DNA of 64,000 bases. Source: Melioribacteraceae bacterium (GTDB lineage: Bacteria; Bacteroidota; Ignavibacteria; Ignavibacteriales; Melioribacteraceae). The DNA lies in the NCBI GenBank assembly GCA_019638015.1, contig JAHBUP010000001.1, forward strand, positions 3,194,424 through 3,258,423, written 5' to 3'. A program made the translations under genes and the position numbers. Shown here in pieces: positions 46,145 to 55,503 of the stretch. Within the stretch, counting starts at the first letter, position 1, and every line of letters starts with the position of its first letter. Under the pieces are notes generated by a model. That model made no database searches. It was not told where the DNA came from and saw only the letters and a program-made list of their open reading frames with translations.

Positions 46145-47059
46145 CTAAAGATTTAATTCTTTCTTCATTAAATTAAAAGTTTCTTCAATTGAGTGTGGAC
46201 TATAAAATATTTCAGCCACAGCTTTCTTTATTTTTAAACCGGATTTTAATGGTCTTGCCGCTGGTTGTTTTAATTCAGAAGTAACAATTGGTTTTATTAA
46301 ATCTTTATTTAGATTAAAATAGTCAGCAATTCTTAAGGTAAAATCAAACCTTGAAATTATCTCCGCTCCGCCAATATTTATTATTCCCTCTTTTTTGAGA
46401 TCAGCTAGGGTGTTTGTAGCGTACACAATGTCGTCAATATAAGTTGGATTTCCGATCTGATCAGTCACAATTCTGATTGTATGTTGATCCCGCAAACTGC
46501 TAATAACCCATTTTACATAATCGGGTCTGCCATATTTAGCCGGTCCATATAAAATATTAGTTCTCACTATCGAATTCCTAACACCACTCACCCTCACTGA
46601 GTTTTCTGCCGCTAATTTTGTACGACCGTAATATCCAATTGGATTAGGAATATCTTCTTCACTATAAGGACCATTTTTTCCATCAAAGATATAATCGGTT
46701 GAAAAATGGATCAAATACGCGTCAATTGTCCATGCATAGAATGAAATATTTTCCACACCATTTACATTTATCTTCCATGCAGTTTCTCTTTCCGATTCCG
46801 CTTTGTCAACATTTGTGAATGCGGCTGTGTTTATAATTACATCAGGGAAAAATGATAAAATTAATCCCCGAACGTCATTTTTATTAGTTATATCTAATTT
46901 TTGATATTGTACCCCCTCAATTAATGAATAATCCTCAGCTGAAGCAGATAAAAGCTCAACATTCTTTTGAGTAGAATAAAATTCAGTTAATCGTTGTCCA
47001 AGCATTCCATTTGAACCGATTATCAAAATTCTTTTTTTAATTAGGTCGCCAGTTAGCAT
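46145..47059 (-). CDS. rfbD: dTDP-4-dehydrorhamnose reductase (RfbD-like)
   Basis: The 304-residue extended short-chain reductase has the NAD(P)-binding GSNGMLGQ, the NTAAFTNVDKAE strand and the catalytic STDYIFDG...YYGRTKLAAE (Tyr/Lys). This is the pattern of RfbD, which makes dTDP-L-rhamnose. It starts 8 bp after the PfkB-like gene stop. The partner rfbC lies 3.4 kb away in another operon, and rfbA and rfbB are not in the window. Confidence 0.83.
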   Translation of the reverse strand: MLTGDLIKKRILIIGSNGMLGQRLTEFYSTQKNVELLSASAEDYSLIEGVQYQKLDITNKNDVRGLILSFFPDVIINTAAFTNVDKAESERETAWKINVNGVENISFYAWTIDAYLIHFSTDYIFDGKNGPYSEEDIPNPIGYYGRTKLAAENSVRVSGVRNSIVRTNILYGPAKYGRPDYVKWVISSLRDQHTIRIVTDQIGNPTYIDDIVYATNTLADLKKEGIINIGGAEIISRFDFTLRIADYFNLNKDLIKPIVTSELKQPAARPLKSGLKIKKAVAEIFYSPHSIEETFNLMKKELNL

Positions 47060-47067
47060 TATCGAAT

Positions 47068-47913
47068 TTACCCGTTTACAAAAAAATTATTATTAACAAC
47101 ATTTGCCGCGGTATTTATCGACTTATTCAACGCGGTAGAAATATCATCACCTAAAATATAGGAATAAAAGAAAGTAGCCCCAAAAATATCGCCGCACCCA
47201 ATACTGTTTTTTTGTTCAACTTTAATAGCATCATGATGCAATTTTTTGATGTTATTTCTGTCCCAATAAATAGTTGCTCCTTTATTTCCTTTGGTGGTTA
47301 TCAATAATTTAACGCCTAAATCTAAAATTTTTCTTGCTGTATCGATTTCTTCACCTTGGTAAATGCATTGAATTTCATTTTCATTACACTGCAAAATATC
47401 AATACAATTAAGCCATTTTTCAATTTTAGGAATAAGTCGAAATTCTCTGTTTCCATTTACGTCTAGTCCCCGTGCCAGAGTGTGAACATCGAAATAGATT
47501 AATTTAGAGAAGTTACTCCTTATATATTTTAATTGTTCAATCGAAATATCAAATCCTGTTATCATATTAATTAGAATTCCATCAAAAACATTCCAATCTT
47601 CGATCGAATCAATATTCAACGGCTGAGATATATTTTTATAAATCTCTTTTCTTTCAGCTAAATCATCTAATCTTAGATATACTTCTGGTAAATCATCCAA
47701 ACAATTACAATAAGTTAAATCACAATTACTATATGCATTTTCAAAAAGGGATTTGTGACTATCATTAATTCCCGTTAAAAGATAGACCCGATCATCCGGT
47801 CTTTTTAGGGCGCATAATCCTAGTGAAGTATAATACAATCCCCCCGGTTTAATTATTTCTGCATGTCCCTCAATATGGTCAAGTATGGAATGTCCAATCG
47901 CTAAAATTTTCAT
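47068..47913 (-). CDS. PfkB-family sugar kinase
   Basis: The 281-residue ribokinase-like fold shows the second PfkB signature NSIGCGDIFGATF (with the catalytic Asp of GCGD) and the ATP-binding TKGNKGATIYW. The first, substrate-side signature is weak, so the sugar cannot be named. Candidates are nucleoside, ribose-type or ADP-heptose-type sugars. It is divergent from bshA (82-bp gap) and is followed by rfbD. Confidence 0.75.
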   Translation of the reverse strand: MKILAIGHSILDHIEGHAEIIKPGGLYYTSLGLCALKRPDDRVYLLTGINDSHKSLFENAYSNCDLTYCNCLDDLPEVYLRLDDLAERKEIYKNISQPLNIDSIEDWNVFDGILINMITGFDISIEQLKYIRSNFSKLIYFDVHTLARGLDVNGNREFRLIPKIEKWLNCIDILQCNENEIQCIYQGEEIDTARKILDLGVKLLITTKGNKGATIYWDRNNIKKLHHDAIKVEQKNSIGCGDIFGATFFYSYILGDDISTALNKSINTAANVVNNNFFVNG

Positions 47914-47995
47914 TACGCTAAAAATGATGTATTTTGAATGTAGTGAATTTAATGTTTGTTTTATTTTAAAACTATAAAAATAGGTTTTAATATAA

Positions 47996-49123
47996 ATGAA
48001 AATAGGAATTACTTGTTATCCTACATATGGCGGAAGCGGCGTTGTTGCAACCGAACTCGGATTAGCATTGGCTTCGCAAGGGCATCAGGTTCATTTTATT
48101 AGTTATGCTATTCCCCAGCGTTTAAATCGATTTGTTGAAAATGTTTTTTTTCATGAAGTAGAAATGAGCAATTATCCATTATTTGAGCATTCATTATATG
48201 GTTTATCTTTAACAAGTAAGATGTTAGAGGTGGTTGAATATGAAAATTTAGATCTGATGCATGTTCACTATGCAATTCCTCATGCTGTGAGCGCCTATTT
48301 AGCGCGACAAGTTTTAAGGAAATCGAAAAAGGATTTAAAGTTTGTTACCACTCTACATGGAACGGATATCACTTTAGTTGGCCTAGAACCTTCATTTATG
48401 CCTATTGTAAAATTCAGCATTGAAGAAAGTGATGGTGTTACTGCCGTTTCAAGATTTTTAAAGGAAAAAACTCTAACCAACTATAATATTGAGAAGGAAA
48501 TTGAAGTTATTTATAATTTTATCGACATTGACAAATTTTCTCCGATTCCCAATGAAGATTTAAGAAATCATATTGCTCCAAATGGGGAAAAGATTCTCGT
48601 TCATACTTCCAATTTTCGACCAGTCAAGAGAGTGCCAGATACAATTAGAATATTGGCAAAAGTTCAGCAGGAGATTCCAGCAAAATTAATTTTAATTGGC
48701 GATGGTCCCGACCGTTCCGAATGTGAGAGATTAGCACGGGAATTGGGAATTCATAAAGATGTAATATTTTTAGGAAAGCAGGATGTAATTTCTGAGATTC
48801 TCAGTTCGTCCGATATATTTTTAATGCCATCACAATCTGAAAGTTTTGGACTCTCCGCACTCGAAGCAATGGCGTGCGGCATTCCGGTAATTAGTACATC
48901 GGTCGGCGGATTACCTGAATTAGTAGTACATAATGAAACAGGCTATATCGCAGAGATTGGTGATGTGGATAGAATGGCAAAGTACGCGGTAGAATTATTT
49001 ACCAATAAGAAAAAGTATAGTTCGTTTGCTACAAATTCTCGAGCAAGAGCGGTTAACTCTTTCGATAAAAATTTAATATTACCTAAATATCTTCAGTATT
49101 ACGAAAAAGTGCTGAATTCATAA
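47996..49123 (+). CDS. bshA: N-acetyl-alpha-D-glucosaminyl L-malate synthase (bacillithiol)
   Basis: The 375-residue GT-B (GT4) enzyme follows BshA closely: MKIGITCYPTYGGSGVVATELG at the N-terminus, HVHYAIPHAVSAYLA, VTTLHGTDITLVG, and the C-terminal SESFGLSALEAMACG with the donor-binding EX7E. It joins UDP-GlcNAc and L-malate in the first step of bacillithiol synthesis. It is a lone plus-strand gene. The later enzymes BshB and BshC are not in this window, although the PIG-L domain elsewhere is of the BshB fold. Confidence 0.88.
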   Translation: MKIGITCYPTYGGSGVVATELGLALASQGHQVHFISYAIPQRLNRFVENVFFHEVEMSNYPLFEHSLYGLSLTSKMLEVVEYENLDLMHVHYAIPHAVSAYLARQVLRKSKKDLKFVTTLHGTDITLVGLEPSFMPIVKFSIEESDGVTAVSRFLKEKTLTNYNIEKEIEVIYNFIDIDKFSPIPNEDLRNHIAPNGEKILVHTSNFRPVKRVPDTIRILAKVQQEIPAKLILIGDGPDRSECERLARELGIHKDVIFLGKQDVISEILSSSDIFLMPSQSESFGLSALEAMACGIPVISTSVGGLPELVVHNETGYIAEIGDVDRMAKYAVELFTNKKKYSSFATNSRARAVNSFDKNLILPKYLQYYEKVLNS

Positions 49124-49168
49124 TAAACGTTATAATTGAGAATTTTTTACAATCTAAGTTGTATTATC

Positions 49169-50500
49169 TCACTTTATATTTACCGGGGTTCTTCCAATAC
49201 TATAATAAGTAAATCCTAATTCTTCGATCTTTTTTGTGTCAAAAACATTTCTTCCATCAAAGATTACCGGACTTTTTAATTTCTTCTTTATTAAATCAAA
49301 ATCAGGATTTCTAAATTCATTCCATTCAGTTAAAATTAAGAGAGCATCTTTATTACTCATTGTTGAATACTGATCTGCGGCATATTCAAGTGAATCACCC
49401 AAATAAAATTTGGCGTTCTCAGATGCGGCAGGATCGTAAGCGGTAACTTTTGCTCCTAATTTTGTAAGCTCTCTAATAATATAAATCGAGGGGGCTTCAC
49501 GCATATCATCGGTATTTGGTTTGAAAGCTAATCCCCAAATCATGAAATGCTTTCCTTTTACATCATTATTGAAGTGTTTTAGTATTTTTTTAACCAAAAT
49601 TAATTTCTGTTTTTGGTTTAGTTCATCCACCAGCTTCAATATTTGAAAGGGGGAGTTATGTTCGGATGAAGTTTTATAGAGAGCATTTACATCCTTGGGA
49701 AAACAAGAACCGCCGTAGCCGATTCCGGGGAATAAAAATCTTTTTCCTATCCGCGAATCGGAGCCCATTCCCTTTCTAACATTATCAACATTTGCCCCAA
49801 CGACCTCACAAAAATTTGCAAGCTCATTCATAAATGTAATTCTTGTTGCTAAATATGAGTTTGCCGCATACTTTGTAACTTCTGAACTCTCAGGATCCAT
49901 TTCAAAAATAGGATTTCCCTGACGCACAAATGGTTCATAAATAGAACGCATTATACTTAGTGCCCGTTCAGTTTTTGCTCCAATTACAACTCTATCCGGT
50001 TTCATAAAATCTTCAACCGCAAATCCCTCTCTCAAAAACTCCGGATTAGAAACAACTTCAAAATTGGTGATTCCATTTTTCGATATTATTTCTGTAACCA
50101 TTCTTGAAGTACCAACGGGAACAGTGCTCTTATTTACAATAATTTTAAATGGATGATCTTTTTGATCGACGAGAATTTTAGAAATATCTTCCGCTACTTT
50201 AAATACATATTTCAAATCTGCGCTTCCATCTTCACCCTGGGGAGTAGGCAGACATAGAAATATTACATCACTTTCTTGTACAGCTTTCTTTAAATCATCT
50301 GTAAAGGAGATTCTCTTCTTTGCAATATTTCTTAAAAATAAAATTTCCAATCCAGGCTCATAAATAGGCACTTCGGCATCTTTCAACATTTTCAATTTTT
50401 CGGGATCATTATCTACGCATATTACATTATTGCCCATTTCAGCAAAGCAGGTTCCGCTTACTAATCCAACATATCCCGAACCGATTACTGATAAATTCAT
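49169..50500 (-). CDS. ugd: UDP-glucose/GDP-mannose-type 6-dehydrogenase
   Basis: The 443-residue protein has an N-terminal Rossmann GSGYVGLVSGTCFAEMGN. The catalytic cysteine is in GIGYGGSCFPKDVNAL. The C-terminal WGLAFKPNTDDMREAPS is typical of UDP-glucose dehydrogenases. It oxidises UDP-glucose to UDP-glucuronate for surface polysaccharides. It starts 2 bp after rfbC stop and ends the galE-rfbC-ugd operon. Confidence 0.9.
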   Translation of the reverse strand: MNLSVIGSGYVGLVSGTCFAEMGNNVICVDNDPEKLKMLKDAEVPIYEPGLEILFLRNIAKKRISFTDDLKKAVQESDVIFLCLPTPQGEDGSADLKYVFKVAEDISKILVDQKDHPFKIIVNKSTVPVGTSRMVTEIISKNGITNFEVVSNPEFLREGFAVEDFMKPDRVVIGAKTERALSIMRSIYEPFVRQGNPIFEMDPESSEVTKYAANSYLATRITFMNELANFCEVVGANVDNVRKGMGSDSRIGKRFLFPGIGYGGSCFPKDVNALYKTSSEHNSPFQILKLVDELNQKQKLILVKKILKHFNNDVKGKHFMIWGLAFKPNTDDMREAPSIYIIRELTKLGAKVTAYDPAASENAKFYLGDSLEYAADQYSTMSNKDALLILTEWNEFRNPDFDLIKKKLKSPVIFDGRNVFDTKKIEELGFTYYSIGRTPVNIK

Positions 50501-50502
50501 TT

Positions 50503-51069
50503 TTATAATTCCTTATTATAAGTGAAAAGATCATTTCTCGTTAATTGACTGAGAAAGGGAGCATTTAAATCCTTTTCGGAAATAATTGGATTTTCAACTT
50601 TCCAATTAATATTTATTTCAGAGTCATCAAATCTAATTGCTCGCTCGGCAGATTTATCGTATAAATTTGTGCATTTATAGGAAAATATAACTTCCTCACT
50701 TAATACTGAAAATCCGTGTGCGAATCCAGGTGGAATCCAAAGTTGGTTCTTTCGTTCGCCATCCAATTCAACCGCATAATATTTACCAAAAGTTAGAGAG
50801 CCAACTCGAATATCAACAGCAACATCCAGTACTTTTCCAATTATTACGCTGCATAATTTACCTTGTGCACTTTCACCGATCTGGTAATGTAATCCTCTTA
50901 TTGTTCCCTTGGAAGATTTGGAAATATTATCTTGCACAAATTTCGCGTTAATCCCCAACTCATTATATTTTTTTTGATTATATGATTCAAAGAAAAATCC
51001 ACGTTGATCGTAAAATACATCGGGTTCGATCAGTATTACCCCTTCAAGATTAGTTTTAATTAGATTCAA
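50503..51069 (-). CDS. rfbC: dTDP-4-dehydrorhamnose 3,5-epimerase
   Basis: The 188-residue cupin-type RmlC shows FFESYNQKKYNELGINAKFV, the catalytic-His motif RGLHYQIG, and the KLCSVIIGKVLDVAVDIRVGS strand. WIPPGFAHGFSVLS carries the second active-site region. It makes dTDP-4-keto-L-rhamnose. It sits between galE (11 bp upstream stop) and ugd (2 bp downstream), and its product is used by RfbD. Confidence 0.9.
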   Translation of the reverse strand: MNLIKTNLEGVILIEPDVFYDQRGFFFESYNQKKYNELGINAKFVQDNISKSSKGTIRGLHYQIGESAQGKLCSVIIGKVLDVAVDIRVGSLTFGKYYAVELDGERKNQLWIPPGFAHGFSVLSEEVIFSYKCTNLYDKSAERAIRFDDSEININWKVENPIISEKDLNAPFLSQLTRNDLFTYNKEL

Positions 51070-51079
51070 ATTTTTCCCA

Positions 51080-52054
51080 CTAATATTTTTTATTTGAGTG
51101 CCAATTCCAGGCGGTTGTTATTATCTCATCTATATTATACTTAGGTCTCCAACCAAGAATATCTGCCGCTTTTTTATTATCAGCAACTAATCTCGCCGGA
51201 TCTCCTGTTCTTCTATTAACAATTTCGAATGGTATATTTTTATTAGTTATTTCTTTCGACTTCATAATAATTTCAAGAACCGAATTTCCCTCTCCGGTTC
51301 CAAGATTGAAAACAGTGGAAGAATTTCCCTTTTCGAGATATTCTAGAGCTCTTAAATGAGCATCCGCCAAATCTACCACATGAATATAATCACGAATACA
51401 TGTTCCATCCGGGGTATCATAATCATCCCCAAAAACTAAAACTTTTTCTCGTAAGCCGAGTGCAGTATTAAGTACAATTGGTATAAGATGTGGTTCAGGA
51501 TCATGGCTTTCACCAAGTTCCACTGTAGGATGAGCCCCGGCGGCATTAAAGTACCTCAACGCAACAAATCTCATTTTATAAGTCTCTTCATAATCTGACA
51601 GCATTTTTTCAATAATAAATTTTGTATTTGCGTAGGGATTAATTGGATTCGGAATTTGATCCTCAGCGATCGGGACTCTTTCTGGATTTCCGTAAAGGGA
51701 GCAAGTTGAAGAAAAGACAAAGTTTTTAATTCCATTATTCACTGCTGCATTTATTAAATTAAAACTTCCCACAACATTATTTTCATAATACAAGTCTGGC
51801 TTCTCAACTGATTCCCCCACATAAGCAAATGCCGCAAAGTGAACAATGGCCTCCGGCAAATGCTGCCTTATAACTTTGTTTAATGATTCTTTATCTATTA
51901 AGTCTGCTTGCTCAAAAATTGCCTTTTCATTTACCGACTTTATATGCCCGCGAGATAGATTATCGAGTACAATTACTTCATGTTTGTTTTCTATTAAATA
52001 TCTTACAAAATGAGAACCAATATAACCCGCCCCACCTGTTACTAAAACTTTCAA
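51080..52054 (-). CDS. galE: UDP-glucose 4-epimerase (TTG start)
   Basis: I chose TTG at 52054 because it is preceded by AGAGGT and is directly followed by the GalE opening KVLVTGGAGYIGSH. This gives 324 residues, close to the usual length. A longer frame to 52165 adds an unrelated N-terminus and would leave no room for a promoter. The Tyr/Lys catalytic pair is in NPYANTKFIIEK, preceded by FSSTCSLYG. It interconverts UDP-Glc and UDP-Gal (or the GlcNAc forms). First gene of galE-rfbC-ugd, divergent from the membrane protein gene. Confidence 0.85.
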   Translation of the reverse strand: MKVLVTGGAGYIGSHFVRYLIENKHEVIVLDNLSRGHIKSVNEKAIFEQADLIDKESLNKVIRQHLPEAIVHFAAFAYVGESVEKPDLYYENNVVGSFNLINAAVNNGIKNFVFSSTCSLYGNPERVPIAEDQIPNPINPYANTKFIIEKMLSDYEETYKMRFVALRYFNAAGAHPTVELGESHDPEPHLIPIVLNTALGLREKVLVFGDDYDTPDGTCIRDYIHVVDLADAHLRALEYLEKGNSSTVFNLGTGEGNSVLEIIMKSKEITNKNIPFEIVNRRTGDPARLVADNKKAADILGWRPKYNIDEIITTAWNWHSNKKY

Positions 52055-52111
52055 TTCTACCTCTGAATTTTTTCTAATTATATATGCAATATATTTAATT
52101 AAAAGTATTCC

Positions 52112-53230
52112 ATGAAAATTTATTATGTTTTCTACCGACAAACAAAACAAGTATTTATTTTTCAAATGCTATTGGATGATATTAAGTTGAGTAATAAGAA
52201 ACATCTAGACATTCAGAAAATTACCGCAGTATGGGCATTCAGCGAGGCGGTATTGGGTGGAATGCTGCACGCGCTAAGTTTTCCATTTACAGGACTTTTT
52301 ATTGGATCGGCTTCAGTTCTATTCATTAGTTTGATTGGATTAAATTCACAATCATACTCACAGATTATCCGTTCGACTCTTACCGTGATAGTTGTAAAAG
52401 CACTCGTGGCTCCGGTATCTCCTCTGGCTGCATATTTTGCAGTTACATTACAAGGAATATTAGGATTTACATTCTTTTCTCTGTTTGGAAAGAAAAATAT
52501 TACAATGGTTTTGCTTGGATTATTTTCACTGCTCTTTTCGGCTCTTCAAAAAATAATTTTAACAACAATACTTTTTGGTATGTTATTTTGGGAAGCGATC
52601 GACAGTTTTGCATCATTCGTTACTTCTCAAACTCCTTTTATTCAAGAAGTAGGAAATATAAGCGCAAGTTTAATTATAATCATAGCATATAGTTTAATTC
52701 ATGTGATTGCTGGAATTTATTCCGGAATATTAGCCGCTAAAAGTGATAAGTGGCTTGCTACTAAAATTGATCCGCTAATATTGGAGGATCTAAGATCAAC
52801 ATGTGATAGTTATATTATTCGAGAGGATAAAGAGAGGAAAAAGAAAATATGGTGGAAGAGAAAATCGGGAGTTGTGGTTTTTCTATTATTAATTACTATT
52901 GGTTCAATTTCTTACCTTGCACCTTCTTCAACAAATGTTGATGTGGCTGAACTACTCCTTATGATTATCCGGTCAATAATAATCACTTTGGCATGGTTTC
53001 TATTTATCTCACCAATTCTTGTGAAGTACTTTAATAAGTATGTGCAAAAAAAAAGATTTGAGAATGCAAAGGATATCTTAAATATCACCTCACTATTTCC
53101 CTACTTCAAATCAGTTGTTACTTATGCGTGGAAGAGAAATGAGAGCATGAGGGGATTGAGACGCGTGAGATATTTTCTTAGGGATTCATTCCTATTTTTA
53201 CTTTTAACCGAGGATCAATTTAATGTGTAA
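52112..53230 (+). CDS. Polytopic membrane protein paired with an NTPase
   Basis: The 372-residue frame starts at 52112. An ATG at 52166 (MLLDDIKLSN) is an alternative, since neither has a clear ribosome site. It has several hydrophobic helices in the first half (MLHALSFPFTGLFIGSASVL, SLIGLNSQSYSQII, VAPVSPLAAYFAVTL, GFTFFSLFG) and three more in the second, with a basic loop (EDKERKKKIWWKRKSG). No family is recognised with certainty, although the repeated Pro/Gly helix pattern recalls ECF S-component-like or energy-coupled uptake proteins. It overlaps the NTPase gene by 8 bp, which makes coupling very likely. Confidence 0.65.
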   Translation: MKIYYVFYRQTKQVFIFQMLLDDIKLSNKKHLDIQKITAVWAFSEAVLGGMLHALSFPFTGLFIGSASVLFISLIGLNSQSYSQIIRSTLTVIVVKALVAPVSPLAAYFAVTLQGILGFTFFSLFGKKNITMVLLGLFSLLFSALQKIILTTILFGMLFWEAIDSFASFVTSQTPFIQEVGNISASLIIIIAYSLIHVIAGIYSGILAAKSDKWLATKIDPLILEDLRSTCDSYIIREDKERKKKIWWKRKSGVVVFLLLITIGSISYLAPSSTNVDVAELLLMIIRSIIITLAWFLFISPILVKYFNKYVQKKRFENAKDILNITSLFPYFKSVVTYAWKRNESMRGLRRVRYFLRDSFLFLLLTEDQFNV

Positions 53231-53690
53231 GATTTTTATTTTAAGTGGAGAAATTGAAAGTGGGAAAACCACATCTCTAATGAAATGGGCTGCGACGAGA
53301 AATAATGTTGGCGGGATTTTTCAGCCGGTTGTTGAGGGAAAACGATTTATATATGATATATCGAGCAGAACTTTGAAGAATTTAGAAATTAATCTTTCGT
53401 CTGAGGGGACCAAGATCGGTAAATATAATTTTGATACACATACATTTGAGTGGGCACAAATTGTTTTAATGGATTGCTTATCAAAAGAATTGGAGTGGTT
53501 AATTATTGATGAAGTTGGGCCTCTCGAGTTAGAAGGTAAAGGACTAGAGCCGGTTGTATCAAAAATTCTTCAGGAAAGAGATCAGATAAACGCAAAATTG
53601 GTATTTATAGTCCGGACCTCCATATTGGAAAAGTTTGTTGAAAATTATGATTTGGATGGAAAGTTTTCTTTGTTTGAATATTCCCTTTAG
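53223..53690 (+). CDS. THEP1-like P-loop nucleoside triphosphatase
   Basis: The 155-residue P-loop protein has Walker A GEIESGKTTS (residues 8-17) and Walker B LIIDEVGPLELEGKG, the family signature of THEP1/NTPase (PF03266) proteins, which hydrolyse NTPs or act as small kinases. The ATG is inside the last codons of the membrane protein gene. Function with that partner is unknown. Confidence 0.8.
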   Translation: MCKIFILSGEIESGKTTSLMKWAATRNNVGGIFQPVVEGKRFIYDISSRTLKNLEINLSSEGTKIGKYNFDTHTFEWAQIVLMDCLSKELEWLIIDEVGPLELEGKGLEPVVSKILQERDQINAKLVFIVRTSILEKFVENYDLDGKFSLFEYSL

Positions 53691-53766
53691 CCAAGTATCT
53701 AAAATCAGATATTATTCAACTTACAACTCGTATTCCTTCACACATTCAACTTGAATGAAATTAATT

Positions 53767-54963
53767 CTAACAGCCTCCAATAATTCTCTTTGCTTTTTTT
53801 ACTGGCTGAGCCGATTGCTTTAATTTATTTTCAGAAATTAGAACCGGCAATACTTTACTTGCCTTTATTCTAAATCTCTCGGTATCTGAAATCTTTATAC
53901 CAGTAATATTATTTTGAGACGTAAAGTTTAATATTTCTTCTTTCAATAAATTCATTCCACCTTTCAATACCTTTACATTTTCGTAACCAAGCTCGGATGC
54001 GATTATTGCTCCTTTTTTTGCCATAGTTTCGTCATCCGCAATAATTACATTTCTCATTCCTTTGAGTGAGAGTTGTTTTAGAATATCCTTTTCAAAAATA
54101 TTACTCAATGAAATATTAGTTGATTTTGGGAGGCTTAATTCCTTGTACTCACTTTCGGAGCGTAAATCAAATATTTGCAATTTCTTATCATCATCCATTA
54201 GCCGGAAAGTAAGTTCATCAGCACTCATAGTTTTAATTTCATAAGCACTGATATAATTCACATTGGTCAGCTTATCCATCATCGCATCTTTTCTATCGGG
54301 AAGTATAAATGCCGAAAGGCCTATGACTACTGCTATTCCGGTTAGTCCATAATAAATTTTCTTCAGCTTAAATTCCTCACCCGGAACTTTATTTACTTTT
54401 CTTTCAACAAAAGTAACAGCCCAAAATGCTCCGACTGCCATCAGCATCAATAAAAACGCAAACAATGATTGTGATATGCCAAGTAATTCAAAAATTCTTG
54501 GACTTCCCCAATTTTCCGCTTTATATAAATTTTCCCAGAGTGGATATCCTTCAGCAAAAATTAAAACGCCGGCAAATAATCCAACAACAAAAATTATCGC
54601 GTCAATCTTCCCAATTGCCGCGGCACAAACACCTGTCCCTGGACAAAAACCCCCAATTACAAATCCTAATCCCATGATTAATCCACCAGCAAGTGCGGAG
54701 TATAAAAATGTGGGATTAATATATATCAAGCTCAAATCAAGCATACCGAAATGTCCCATTGCAATTACACCAATCATAGCAGTAACTCCGGCAGTGAAGA
54801 AAACCCGCAGAACAGTAAAATCGTATCCATAAAATAAACCAACCAACTTTTTTGAAGTTGAAAATCCCGCCTGTTCAAGCACAAATCCAAAGGCTATTCC
54901 AACAAAAAGGGCAACAACAAAATTTAGTTCATTACCAATTATTTCCGGTACTAATGGTCCCAT
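53767..54963 (-). CDS. YeeE/YedE sulfur transporter with C-terminal rhodanese-like domain lacking cysteine
   Basis: The 398-residue membrane protein has two YeeE/YedE-type repeats with the conserved GGFCPGTGVC (106-113 region). Thiosulfate or other sulfur anions are the usual cargo of this family. From about residue 245 a rhodanese-fold domain follows (FDLRSESEYKELSLP), but the active-site segment reads VIIADDETMAKKGA (306-319) with no cysteine. The domain should be catalytically dead and may be a structural or sensing part. It follows the second YeeE-like gene by 9 bp. Confidence 0.82.
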   Translation of the reverse strand: MGPLVPEIIGNELNFVVALFVGIAFGFVLEQAGFSTSKKLVGLFYGYDFTVLRVFFTAGVTAMIGVIAMGHFGMLDLSLIYINPTFLYSALAGGLIMGLGFVIGGFCPGTGVCAAAIGKIDAIIFVVGLFAGVLIFAEGYPLWENLYKAENWGSPRIFELLGISQSLFAFLLMLMAVGAFWAVTFVERKVNKVPGEEFKLKKIYYGLTGIAVVIGLSAFILPDRKDAMMDKLTNVNYISAYEIKTMSADELTFRLMDDDKKLQIFDLRSESEYKELSLPKSTNISLSNIFEKDILKQLSLKGMRNVIIADDETMAKKGAIIASELGYENVKVLKGGMNLLKEEILNFTSQNNITGIKISDTERFRIKASKVLPVLISENKLKQSAQPVKKAKRIIGGC

Positions 54964-54972
54964 TGCATTCTC

Positions 54973-55503
54973 CTATATCCAAAGTTTTCTTACGAAGTAG
55001 GCAAACATATACGCCCCGCCGAAAATTGCCATCATTGTTATAATTCCGCCTGCAGATAAAACAGCCATTCCGCTGAGAGCTGAGCCACTGGTGCATCCCC
55101 GCCCAAGCTGCGCTCCAAATCCAAATAATACTCCTCCGGTTAAAGCAGCTAAAATTCTTATCCTGCTAGTAGTTTTTGGTGAGTATTCTAATGTGAACTT
55201 TAATCTATTTGAAATTAACCCAGAGATAAAAGCACCGATAATTACTCCAATAACTTCAAATACCAGCCAGCTTTTTAAGGGATTTTCCGGATGCTCAACT
55301 TTATATTCTTTATAAAACGTGGCATCTGCAGTGTGAGCTGGCGCTACAGTTTCAACGGTGGCAACAACCGCACTTTTAAATGCACCACTCGCACCAAGTC
55401 CTCTTCCTGTAATGTAAATAGTAACCAGTAAAACCAGTCCGAGTAAAAATCCGGCTAAATATGGATTCATATATTTTGTATCAGACATTTTCTGCCTCAC
55501 CAT
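54973..55503 (-). CDS. YeeE/YedE family protein (second component)
   Basis: The 176-residue membrane protein has the family motif GFGAQLGRGCTSGSALSGMA. Paired short YeeE-like proteins of this kind form a transporter together with a larger one. The start overlaps the cytochrome b gene by 23 bp, so translation is coupled. The internal MSDTKYMNPY could be the true start. Transport of thiosulfate-like sulfur is inferred from family and neighbours. Confidence 0.82.
   Translation of the reverse strand: MVRQKMSDTKYMNPYLAGFLLGLVLLVTIYITGRGLGASGAFKSAVVATVETVAPAHTADATFYKEYKVEHPENPLKSWLVFEVIGVIIGAFISGLISNRLKFTLEYSPKTTSRIRILAALTGGVLFGFGAQLGRGCTSGSALSGMAVLSAGGIITMMAIFGGAYMFAYFVRKLWI

Noticed and set aside
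51080..52165. Longer galE frame starting at 52165
   Set aside because: The extra N-terminus has no relation to GalE and overlaps the divergent gene. The TTG at 52054 with AGAGGT fits better.
54476..54832. 118-residue plus-strand open frame within the YeeE gene
   Set aside because: Antisense shadow of membrane helices. Proline/isoleucine-rich low-complexity content and no ribosome site.
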